A stretch of 35,249 nucleotides of DNA from Opitutia bacterium. GTDB lineage: Bacteria; Verrucomicrobiota; Verrucomicrobiia; Opitutales; Opitutaceae. Location of the stretch: the NCBI GenBank assembly GCA_016199925.1, contig JACQFT010000215.1, positions 1-35,249 on the forward strand, in the 5' to 3' direction. The notes below the pieces were generated by a model. That model was not told the DNA's origin, did not search any database, and worked only from the letters and a program-made list of their open reading frames with translations. Positions 7,652 through 14,607 of the stretch are shown piece by piece; the first letter of the stretch is position 1, and each line of letters starts with the position of its first letter. Position numbers and translations under genes: made by a program.

Positions 7652-8665
7652 ATGCTGCCCGACCTCATCGACGCTTTCGGCGCGACCGACCCGCTGACTT
7701 ACCTCGCGGTGTTTCTCGGCGCGTCGCTGCTGATGCTGTGGCGGCTGGAGGCGATGCTCGACCACGGCCTGGAAGGCACGGCGCTCGGCACACTCGTGAT
7801 GCCGTTCTGCTCGGGGCTGGGGAATCTGCTTTTCGTGTTCATCATGGTGCGGCGCGGCGGACCGGCTTCGGCGGTGCTGACCAACAGTCTCGTCAACAAC
7901 GTCACGAACCTGACGCTGCTGCTCGGGTTGCCGGCGTTGTGCTGGACGCTGCTGGTCGTGCCGGCGGGCAAGGCTGCGGTGAAATCCGAAGGGAAGAAAA
8001 GCGGCGCGGCGAAGAGCGCGAGCGCGCCGCAGATCAACCGGCTGTCGCTCGTGCTGACGCTGACGGCAGTGGTGTTTTTCACGGGCGCGACGTGGCTGCT
8101 GGGGCGCGACGGCGCGCTGAGCCGCACGGACGGCGCGGTGCTGATCGGGCTGTTTGGTTTTTGGCAATGCTTCCAGGTTTACGACGTGATGAAACACAAC
8201 CTGACGCGGCGGGCGTCGTTCGGGTTCGGGTTTTATGCCGACCTCGTGCTCGTGGCGGCGGGTGCGTGGCTGATCTACGAGAGTCTCGACTGGCTGGTGG
8301 CGTGGCTGGGCCAGCAGAAGAGCGGATTCGTGAGCGCGGCGAACCTCGGCTGGCTGAGCGGCTGGCTGATGGTGCTGCCGAACGCGCTGCTGGCGGTTTT
8401 CTGGGGCTGGAAGGGGCGCGCGGATGTCGTCTATAGCTCGCAGGTCGGCGACGGGCACATCTGCATCCCGTTTGGCGTCGGGCTGCTCGCGCTGTTGCAC
8501 CCGGTGAAAGTCGGCGCGGTTTTTCAGGACGGGCTGCTGCTCCTGGCCGGCGCCGCCGGATTGCACGCGGTGTTTCTGCTGACGGCGGGCGGGCTGCCGC
8601 GCTGGGCCGGTGCGCTCTTCGTCGCGGCCTACGCGTGGTTCTTGTGGGACGGGCTGCTGGGGTGA
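7652..8665 (+). CDS. CaCA (sodium/calcium exchanger) family-like membrane protein with altered alpha-repeats
   Basis: The 337-residue protein has about ten membrane segments and two internally similar regions that fit the alpha-repeats of cation/Ca2+ exchangers. Repeat 1 is LVMPFCSGLGNLLFVF followed by NSLVNNVTNLTLLLGL (residues 48-93). Repeat 2 is LSGWLMVLPNALLAVFWG (235-252). In active exchangers each repeat carries a Pro-Glu pair whose Glu binds the cation. Here Asn58 and Asn244 stand at those positions, so the substrate may differ or transport may be lost. A polar loop (about residues 104-128, Lys/Ala/Ser-rich) separates the halves. The start is ATG at 7652, divergent from the 6030 gene. 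Family assignment is fairly secure from the repeats; function is not. Confidence 0.75.
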   Translation: MLPDLIDAFGATDPLTYLAVFLGASLLMLWRLEAMLDHGLEGTALGTLVMPFCSGLGNLLFVFIMVRRGGPASAVLTNSLVNNVTNLTLLLGLPALCWTLLVVPAGKAAVKSEGKKSGAAKSASAPQINRLSLVLTLTAVVFFTGATWLLGRDGALSRTDGAVLIGLFGFWQCFQVYDVMKHNLTRRASFGFGFYADLVLVAAGAWLIYESLDWLVAWLGQQKSGFVSAANLGWLSGWLMVLPNALLAVFWGWKGRADVVYSSQVGDGHICIPFGVGLLALLHPVKVGAVFQDGLLLLAGAAGLHAVFLLTAGGLPRWAGALFVAAYAWFLWDGLLG

Positions 8666-8691
8666 CGCGCCGGTGCGCCCCGGCGGCGGAG

Positions 8692-9108
8692 CTACTCGAG
8701 CGGATTGGCGCGGAATTTGGCGCTGAGTTGGAAGAACGGTTTTTGCGCTTCGAGCCACATCGGGTCCTGGCGGATTTCGGCCATGGATTTCCGGGTGTTG
8801 TTGCAGAAAAGAAAACTGGTCGCGCCGGTCTTGAGGCAGGCGTCGAAGCGAGTGCCGGCGGCATCGTGCGCGAACTCGAAGTCGCCGACGGTCTGCGTGT
8901 GCTCGGCCATGACGGCCCGCAGCGGCTGGAGATCGGCGGCGAACAGGCGCCGGTAGCTCTCGGCACGCGGGCCGTCGTAGGCGAGGATCGCGCCGCCGTC
9001 GCTGCGGAGGGAGACCAAAATCCACTCGTCGAACACGGTCTTCGTGTAAGCGGAGTTCATGCGGCCGAGGGTGAGGATGACGGCGGACTTGGCTTCTTCG
9101 AGATTCAT
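8692..9108 (-). CDS. Small conserved-looking protein of unknown function
   Basis: The 138-residue protein starts MNLEEAKSAVILTLGRMN from an ATG at 9108. It appears soluble, with no signal peptide or membrane segment. Its sequence suggests alternating helices and strands (WILVSLRSDGGAILAYDG). It ends only about 26 bases from the stop of the convergent CaCA-like gene. The MarR regulator gene lies upstream on the same strand, about 107 bases away, with GC-rich hairpins between. Codon use is like that of the neighbours and no overlapping frame is better, so it is likely real. I do not recognise the family. Confidence 0.7.
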   Translation of the reverse strand: MNLEEAKSAVILTLGRMNSAYTKTVFDEWILVSLRSDGGAILAYDGPRAESYRRLFAADLQPLRAVMAEHTQTVGDFEFAHDAAGTRFDACLKTGATSFLFCNNTRKSMAEIRQDPMWLEAQKPFFQLSAKFRANPLE

Positions 9109-9159
9109 GGGTCGGCCCTTGTCTGCGGGAACGGTCGGCGGGATTCGAGAAAATTTGCG

Positions 9160-9232
9160 CGGCGGCGGACCAGCCGGCCGCACCGGCCGCGGGCCCGCGG
9201 GGCGCCGGTGCCCGGTCACACCGGGCCCACGG
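9160..9232. other. GC-rich hairpin tract between MarR gene and small ORF
   Basis: This tract contains nested palindromes, such as CCGCGGGCCCGCGG and a pair around CCGGTGCCCGGTCACACCGGG. It follows the MarR stop codon (9216, minus strand) and could end transcription, but there is no T-run, so a rho-independent terminator is not claimed. Confidence 0.4.
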
Positions 9233-9695
9233 ACCAGAGGGCGGCGGCGAGCAGCAGGAGCGCGGAGCGTTGGCCGATGGCGCGGAGGGCCTGGCGCAGT
9301 TTCGGGGCGAGTTCGCTGAGCTCCTCGTGGTGGGTGGCGGCCAGGCGCGCGATGACCGATTCGCCCTTTTTCGTGAGTTGCAGTTCCACGGCGCGCCGGT
9401 CGCTGGTCGAGCGCACGCGCCGCACCAAGTTGCGTTCCTCCAACCGGTCGAGCAGTTCGACCGCGCTGTGGTGCCGGAGCAGCAACTCGCGGGCGAGGGC
9501 GCCGACCGTCGTGGGGCCCTGGTCGGACGCGGCTTTGAGTGCCAGGAGCGCCTGATAATGCTGGGGGGTGAGGCCGACATGCTTCGCGGCCTTCGCGCTG
9601 AAATCCAGGAAGCGGCGGAGGGAGTTCCGAAAGGCGGCCAGGGCCCGGTAGTCGGCCGGGGTGGGGGGGGAGGGGCGTTTCGCCGAGGCGGGCAT
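9216..9695 (-). CDS. MarR-family transcriptional regulator
   Basis: The 159-residue protein is a winged helix-turn-helix regulator of the MarR type. LTPQHYQALLAL (residues about 42-53) starts the DNA-binding domain. TTVGALARELLLRHHSAVELLDRLEERNL (about 62-90) covers the helix-turn-helix, and VRSTSDRRAVELQLTKKGE (about 94-112) is the wing with its conserved Asp-Arg-Arg. Flanking helices would form the dimer. Such regulators usually control an adjacent or divergent gene and respond to small aromatic ligands. Here the next gene downstream is the small protein at 8692 and no efflux gene is adjacent, so the target is unknown. The ATG at 9695 is accepted because the N-terminal extension is short. 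Confidence 0.92.
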   Translation of the reverse strand: MPASAKRPSPPTPADYRALAAFRNSLRRFLDFSAKAAKHVGLTPQHYQALLALKAASDQGPTTVGALARELLLRHHSAVELLDRLEERNLVRRVRSTSDRRAVELQLTKKGESVIARLAATHHEELSELAPKLRQALRAIGQRSALLLLAAALWSVGPV

Positions 9696-9932
9696 GGGGG
9701 GAATCTGACGGCACCGGGGCCGTTCGTCAACACTGCCGCGACTATATCGCCGGGCGATGGAAAAAAGCTTGTCTCGCCGCCGGCGATTCGTTGAGTCGGA
9801 GCCTGACGGCCGTCATCCCGGCGGTGTGCAGTTGTCCGCGAAGCTTGCTGGTCTCATTGGTGTGGAACCTAAAGCTTGGTGTCATGCCGGGGTGGCGGCC
9901 GTTTCGTCTCCGGTCCTCGGGGAGGCGCGGCG
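9696..9932. other. Gap with dispersed repeat-like sequence, no gene seen
   Basis: This gap lies upstream of the MarR gene and downstream of the DUF6314 gene. It contains CCGTCATCCCGGCGGTG (around 9811-9827) and, in partly inverted order, GTGTCATGCCGGGGTGGCGG (around 9880-9899), with AAGCTT near each. A loose mobile-repeat origin is possible. No convincing ORF is present. Confidence 0.35.
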
Positions 9933-10418
9933 TCACCGGCCGGCGCCGTGAAGGTAGGCCGAGGTGAGGCGTTCGTTTTTGCGCGGCCCCGAGACGGTCC
10001 ACCGGAGCACGACGCGATCGGCGAGGAGGGCGAGTTCGGCCGAGTAGCAGTCGGCGCAGCACTGGTGCGCGCCGACGGAGGCCCACGCGGCGCGCCCGCC
10101 CGCGACGGGTGCGAGGTCGACTAGATGCACGGGATGCCGCGGGCCGAGGCGGATCTGCTCGAGCCGCAGCAACGCGCCGCCGAGCCGGGTCCAACGGTAG
10201 GCGTTGTGGAAACGGACGGCCGGTCCGCCGGCGGCGGACCAGACGCCGGTTTCGGCGAAATCAACCGTCGCCGGGCCGGGAGTCGCAGTCTCGACCGAAC
10301 CCGCACCGGTGAGGTCGGCCGCCGCGGCGCCGCCGCGGGCGGCCGAAAACTCGGAGGCCCGCACTTGGCGGAGCCGCCCGAGCAATTCTGCGGCCGGGTC
10401 CACGGGCGGAGCGCTCAC
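9933..10418 (-). CDS. DUF6314-like protein
   Basis: The 161-residue soluble protein has the features of the DUF6314 family, probably a small beta-barrel: an N-terminal GAGSV stretch, FHNAYRWTRLGGALLRLEQIRLG (residues about 70-92), an H-x-C-x-x-D-x-Y signature (His118, Cys120, Asp123, Tyr125), and a final WTVSGPRKN (140-148). The family has no established function. The GTG start at 10418 overlaps the stop of the small asparaginase gene as GTGA (10415-10418), so the two are translationally coupled and may work together. The family call is by motif memory and moderately secure. Confidence 0.75.
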   Translation of the reverse strand: MSAPPVDPAAELLGRLRQVRASEFSAARGGAAAADLTGAGSVETATPGPATVDFAETGVWSAAGGPAVRFHNAYRWTRLGGALLRLEQIRLGPRHPVHLVDLAPVAGGRAAWASVGAHQCCADCYSAELALLADRVVLRWTVSGPRKNERLTSAYLHGAGR

Positions 10419-10900
10419 GCTTTGGGCTCGAAGCGGCTGGCGGCGCGATTTTTCTTCACCGAGCCGGCCGGAGCGACGATGCCGTTCATCGCGATGTAAA
10501 CGCCCGGCGGGAGCGCCTGGACGGCACCGATGGCGCAGCCGAGGTTGAAGACGGCGTCGCTGTTGCGGAAACGCGCCGGCTGCATGGAGCCGGTCAGGAC
10601 GATGACTTTGCCCTCGATCCCCTCGAGGCGGGCGGCGGTCTCGGTCATGGTGTCGGTGCCATGGGTGATGAGGATCAGGTGCTCGGGCGCCGCTTCGACC
10701 CGCTGCCGGATGAGCGCGCGGTCCGCCCCGGTCATGGCGAGGCTGTCCTTTTGGAGAACCGACTCGACGACGAAATCGAACGTGACGTTGGACTCGCGCA
10801 GGACGGGGCCGACTTGCGGCTCGCCGACTTCGTAGGCGCTGGCGGCATCGAAGTAAACCTTGTCGATCGTCCCCCCGGTGGAAATCACGCGCAGTTGCAT
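10415..10900 (-). CDS. Single-domain asparaginase-family protein
   Basis: The 161-residue protein matches only the N-terminal domain of type I/II L-asparaginases, which are normally about 330 residues. The first catalytic loop ISTGGTIDK (Thr11) and the second HGTDTMTETA (Thr82, Asp83) are intact, as is the VLTGSMQPARFRNSDA segment. The C-terminal domain that completes the active site across a dimer is absent, so the substrate is uncertain. Stand-alone versions like this exist in several phyla. The ATG at 10900 (MQLRVISTGG) is preferred because the longer open frame upstream runs through a repeat element. The gene overlaps the downstream DUF6314 gene by 4 bases. Confidence 0.88.
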   Translation of the reverse strand: MQLRVISTGGTIDKVYFDAASAYEVGEPQVGPVLRESNVTFDFVVESVLQKDSLAMTGADRALIRQRVEAAPEHLILITHGTDTMTETAARLEGIEGKVIVLTGSMQPARFRNSDAVFNLGCAIGAVQALPPGVYIAMNGIVAPAGSVKKNRAASRFEPKA

Positions 10901-10964
10901 GGCGGATGATTGCGGGAGAGGCGCGGCGAGTTCAAAGATTTTCGGCGGGCGGGCGGTCGGGCAG

Positions 10965-11075
10965 GGTCTTTTGTTTTGGAAAACGTGGAGCCGCGTCGCC
11001 CTCGGCGCGGATGATTCGTCGGAACGCGGCGAGGGCGCCGCATCCCCAGCAGAAGCGGTCCAAAACAAAAGAACC
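10965..11075. repeat. Inverted element with TTTTGTTTTGGA arms
   Basis: TTTTGTTTTGGA (10969-10980) pairs perfectly with its complement (11059-11070). Pairing extends outward (GGTC / GAACC) and inward through GCCGCGTCGCCCTCGGCGC and GCGGCGAGGGCGCCGC. The element lies between the divergent asparaginase and sulfatase-like genes. Its inner arm is repeated at 2139-2158, which supports a dispersed repeat. It looks like a small non-autonomous element. Confidence 0.75.
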
Positions 11076-11142
11076 TGGCCGGTCGGGCGAAGGTCGCTGC
11101 GCAGGAGTTGCGTGGCGGCGACGAGGGCGCACACTCCCGGGA

Positions 11143-12321
11143 ATGCTGCGGAGACCGAACATCGTCTGGATCGTCACCACGCAGTGGCGCGCGCAGGCCT
11201 GCGGCTACGCGGGCGACCCGAATGCGCGCACGCCGTGGCTGGATGCGTTGGCGAGCGAGTCGACGAACTACCCGCAGGCGGTCACCCCGCACCCGATGGG
11301 GCCCCAGGCGCGCGCGGCGTTGCTCACCGGAAAACTGTGCCCGCTGAACGGAGTGTCCGACTACTGGGACCCGCTGCCGGTCGACCAGCGGACAATCGCC
11401 CACGCGATGCGGGAGCGGGGCTACACGACGGCGTTCTTCGGCAAGTGGCATTTGGCGGAACGAGACCGCGACGTGGCGCTGGTGGGTGAGGCGCACGCCA
11501 AGATGCTGGTGCCCGAGCAAAGGCGGGGGGGATTTGAATTTTGGGAGGGATTTGAGAGCGGGTTCTTGATCAACGATCCGTGGCTCCATGGCACCAGGCT
11601 CGCCGAGCCGAGGCATTTCAAGGGCTATCAATCGGACGTGGTCGGCGAGCGGGCGGCGCGGTGGATGCAGGAATCGCACGGCGCGCCGTATTTCTGCGTG
11701 GTGAGTCTGGAACCGCCGCATCCGCCCTATGACGCGCCCGCGCCACACCTGAAGGCCTACGATGCGGGGGCGATTGTCTTGCGGGCCAATGTGCCGCGCG
11801 GCGGCGAAACCGAAGCGCAGGCGCGCCGGGAACTGGCCGGTTACTACCGGCACCTCGAGGCCACGGACCGGGCCGTCGGGCGATTGCTGGCCGAGATCGG
11901 CCTCGGCGAAACCGTGGTCGTTTTTACTTCCGTTCACGGCGACATGCACGGATCGCACGGGCACTTCCGCAAGGGCTGGCCCTACGAGGAGTCGGTTCGA
12001 GTCCCGCTCCTGGTCCGGCACCCGGCGGGTGCGCCGAAGACGGACGGCAGCATCGTCAGCCTGGTCGATCTCCCCGCGATGACGGTGGCCTGGGCTGAAC
12101 AAAAGGAATGGTCTTCGACCCGGCAGACCGCGTGGATCAGCATACCGAAGGCCTCGGCGCTCGCCAAACAATGCCCGTTTGCCTGGCACGGATCGAGAGG
12201 GGCGCGGCAGAAACAGATTCGAGTCGAACCCTCCGCCGCCGCGGCGGCGGCCGGAGAACGGCCGACCGAATTGCGGTTCGATTTGGCCGCCGATCCGTTC
12301 GAGCTGTGCCGTTTGGAGTGA
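11143..12321 (+). CDS. Sulfatase-fold protein lacking catalytic residues (probable pseudoenzyme)
   Basis: The 392-residue product has the sulfatase fold: RPNIVWIVTTQWRAQACGY at the start, RAALLTGK (57-64), FGKWHL (99-104), EPPHPPY (190-196), FTSVHGDMHGSHG (261-273) and YEESVRVPLLVRHP (281-294). The active-site residues are changed. The first metal-binding Asp (usually TDQ) is Thr13. The Cys or Ser converted to formylglycine, four residues before Arg57, is Gly53. The metal-binding Asp of the DHG motif is Val264. Scaffold residues such as Lys101, His103 and Lys277 are kept. The C-terminal part after about residue 310 is short and atypical for the family. No signal peptide is visible. The ATG at 11143 gives the normal family start. 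It may be a binding protein or a decaying gene. Confidence 0.85.
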   Translation: MLRRPNIVWIVTTQWRAQACGYAGDPNARTPWLDALASESTNYPQAVTPHPMGPQARAALLTGKLCPLNGVSDYWDPLPVDQRTIAHAMRERGYTTAFFGKWHLAERDRDVALVGEAHAKMLVPEQRRGGFEFWEGFESGFLINDPWLHGTRLAEPRHFKGYQSDVVGERAARWMQESHGAPYFCVVSLEPPHPPYDAPAPHLKAYDAGAIVLRANVPRGGETEAQARRELAGYYRHLEATDRAVGRLLAEIGLGETVVVFTSVHGDMHGSHGHFRKGWPYEESVRVPLLVRHPAGAPKTDGSIVSLVDLPAMTVAWAEQKEWSSTRQTAWISIPKASALAKQCPFAWHGSRGARQKQIRVEPSAAAAAAGERPTELRFDLAADPFELCRLE

Positions 12322-12430
12322 GCACAGCCTGCCGCCCGCGGGTGCGGTCGTCGGGTTCGCCGCGCGCCGACGGGCGTCCGCCAGGCGCCGGTTGAGGCGG
12401 GCCGGACCGGGCGGCGACCCGCACTGGGCG

Positions 12431-13945
12431 TCAGGCGCGGCTGGCCGGCGCGGGATTGAGCGCGACCGGCGGCGCGGCGGTGGCTGGCGGCGGGCAAGTC
12501 TCGGCGAGCTTCGCGCGAGGGAGGTGCAGCCGGAAGACTGCGCCGGTCGCGACCGGGAGCGCTTCGATCTCGGCGCCGTGCGCCTGCACGAGGCGGCGGC
12601 AGAGCGAGAGGCCCAGGCCGTTGCCGGTGGCTTTGGTGCTGTGGAACGGCTCGAACAGCCGCGCGCGCACGGCCGGCGACAGGCCGGGTCCGGTGTCGGC
12701 GAAATCGACGCAGACAACGCCGCTCTGCTCGCGCACGGTGACGCGGATGGCGCGCTCGCCCGGGTGCGTCTCGAGGGCCTGGCGGGAGTTGTTGAGCAGG
12801 TTGAGGAAGACCTGGCCGATTTGCTGCGGATCGATGCAAAGCGGCGCCAAATCGGGCGGGCAGTCGAGCGTGAGGACGATCTGGGCGCGGCGCAGGTCGG
12901 CGCCGATGAGCTCTTGCGTTTCCGCCAGCAGCGTGGCGAGCGAAGTCAGGCGGCGCGTGGGCGGGGCGTTGCGGGCGAAGGCGAGGAGGTTGCCGACGAT
13001 GCGCCGCACGCGCTCGGCGGTCAGTTGCAGTTTGGTGCCGGCCTCCACCGCGGCGGGGCCGCAACTGCCGGTCGCCAGCAGGTCGGCATAGCCGGTGATG
13101 ACGGTGAGCGGGCTGTTGATCTCATGCGCGATGCCGGCCATCAGTTCGCCGAGCAGGTGCATCTTGTCGCCGTGCATGAGGCGGCGGTGCGCCTCCTGGA
13201 GGTCGGCGAAGGCCTGGCGCAACTCGGCGGTGCGCTCCGCGACGCGTTGTTCGAGCACGGCGTTGGCGGCCTCGATCCGGCGCTCGTAGCGACGGGTGAG
13301 CGAATGGGCGACGCCGGCGCCGACGGCCGCCATCCCGAGGACGAGTGGCGCCGCCAGCGCGCCCAAGCGCCAGGCGAACGCCCGGAAATGTTGCGCGGTG
13401 GCCGCCATGTCTTCGTGCACCGCCACCAGCCAGGAGGTGCCCGGGACCGGCTCGAAATAGACCTGAACGGCATGCTGGCCGTCGGGGCCCGGGATGGAGT
13501 ATTGGCCGCAGCACGTCTGGCCCGCCGCGGCCACGCGCCCGACCGGAGTGAGCCGCCCCGTGCCGTCGAGGCGGACTTCCTGCGCGGCCGTCGAGGTGCC
13601 GACCAGCGCGGGGTTCGGGTGGGTGAGGAGCCGGCCCTGCGCGTCGAGCAGCGAGATATATCGCGTGCTCTCGGTCATGCCCTGCATGGTGAGTTGCAGG
13701 CGGGCGACGACCTGCGCCGGCGTCGCGCCCCCCTGCAGTTCGTCCGCGAGGAGCCGGCTCGTCGCCTTGGCCTGCCAGCGAGCGGCGTCGAGCCGCTCGT
13801 CCATCAGTTCGTCTTTGAATTGCTCAAACAAAAACCAGCCGCCGGCGGCGCTGACGACCAACACGCTGGCGGCGACGAGCAGGAAAATTTTTGAGCCGGG
13901 ACGACTCAGTCGCCAGGGAGTAAGCGTGGCCGAGAGCGGATACAT
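12431..13945 (-). CDS. Sensor histidine kinase with periplasmic sensor domain
   Basis: The 504-residue protein has a membrane helix at about 19-40, a periplasmic sensor region (about 41-187, PAS/Cache-like, with SLLDAQGRLLTHP), and a second helix at about 193-214. A coiled linker follows, then the kinase core: H-box GELMAGIAHEINSPL with His274, N-box QVFLNLLNNSRQAL (378-391), G1 DTGPGLS (417-423), F-box FEPFHSTK (431-438) and G2 GNGLGLSL (441-448). Thus it should autophosphorylate and pass phosphate to a response regulator. The core resembles NtrB-type kinases. A pair of cysteines (145-146) lies in the sensor. No receiver or regulator gene is adjacent, so it is an orphan. It is divergent from aroK and convergent with the sulfatase-like gene. 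The ATG at 13945 is used. Confidence 0.93.
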   Translation of the reverse strand: MYPLSATLTPWRLSRPGSKIFLLVAASVLVVSAAGGWFLFEQFKDELMDERLDAARWQAKATSRLLADELQGGATPAQVVARLQLTMQGMTESTRYISLLDAQGRLLTHPNPALVGTSTAAQEVRLDGTGRLTPVGRVAAAGQTCCGQYSIPGPDGQHAVQVYFEPVPGTSWLVAVHEDMAATAQHFRAFAWRLGALAAPLVLGMAAVGAGVAHSLTRRYERRIEAANAVLEQRVAERTAELRQAFADLQEAHRRLMHGDKMHLLGELMAGIAHEINSPLTVITGYADLLATGSCGPAAVEAGTKLQLTAERVRRIVGNLLAFARNAPPTRRLTSLATLLAETQELIGADLRRAQIVLTLDCPPDLAPLCIDPQQIGQVFLNLLNNSRQALETHPGERAIRVTVREQSGVVCVDFADTGPGLSPAVRARLFEPFHSTKATGNGLGLSLCRRLVQAHGAEIEALPVATGAVFRLHLPRAKLAETCPPPATAAPPVALNPAPASRA

Positions 13946-14058
13946 GACGTATTCTTACAGATGGTCACGCTAGACCTGCCAGGCCGGCGGCTTGTTCCAC
14001 GGGGGCGCGGGCTTGACGCTTGCCGGGGCGGGCGGCGCGGTGTTGCCTGCCGGCACGG

Positions 14059-14604
14059 ATGACGGCGCCGGATTTCACCAATCTTTATCTCGTCGGTTTC
14101 ATGGGCACGGGCAAAACCACCGTGGGCCGGCAGGCCGCGGGCGAACTCGGCGCGCGGTTCCTCGACAGCGACCACGAGATCGAACGCGCCACGGGACGGA
14201 CGGTCGCGCAGATTTTCGCCGAGGACGGGGAGCCGGCGTTTCGGGCGCTGGAGCGGAAGTTCATCGTGGAAGAGCATCCGGCCAGCGGCTGCGTCGTCGC
14301 GTGCGGGGGCGGCCTGATCGTGCCGGACGGGAGACTGGAGCTGTTGCTCGCGCGCGGCGTGGTGGTGTGTCTGCACGCGTCGCTGCCGACGATTCTGCGG
14401 CGCACGGCGCGCTCGGCCCACCGGCCGTTGCTGCAGGTGGAGGATCGCGAGGCGCGCCTCCGCGAACTCTACGCGAAGCGCGAGGCCGTCTACCGCCGCG
14501 TCGGGCTGACCGTGCTGACCGACGGCCGTCCCCGGCGCGAGGTGGTGGCGCAGGTGCGGCGGCTCTACCAGCGGGAAGTCGAGGCGCTGGCGGGAAAATC
14601 CTGA
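14059..14604 (+). CDS. aroK: Shikimate kinase
   Basis: The 181-residue cytoplasmic enzyme phosphorylates shikimate at the 3-hydroxyl with ATP in the aromatic amino-acid pathway. Visible motifs are the Walker A loop GFMGTGKT (residues 13-20), the shikimate/Mg-binding DSD (36-38), an Arg at FRALERKF (61-68), the GGG loop (83-85) and the lid arginine region RTARSAHRPLL. Length is normal. The ATG at 14059 is chosen over an upstream frame extension because MTAPDFTNLYLVGFMG fits the family. The queG start follows 3 bases after the stop, so the two are an operon. Confidence 0.94.
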   Translation: MTAPDFTNLYLVGFMGTGKTTVGRQAAGELGARFLDSDHEIERATGRTVAQIFAEDGEPAFRALERKFIVEEHPASGCVVACGGGLIVPDGRLELLLARGVVVCLHASLPTILRRTARSAHRPLLQVEDREARLRELYAKREAVYRRVGLTVLTDGRPRREVVAQVRRLYQREVEALAGKS

Positions 14605-14607
14605 CGC

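Noticed and set aside
9146-9158. CGAGAAAATTTGC shared with 29534-29546
   Set aside because: Thirteen bases with no flanking similarity or structure; too short to call a repeat.
10901-11134. N-terminal extension of the asparaginase reading frame
   Set aside because: It runs through the inverted repeat element and lacks family similarity; MQLRVISTGGT at 10900 is the normal start.
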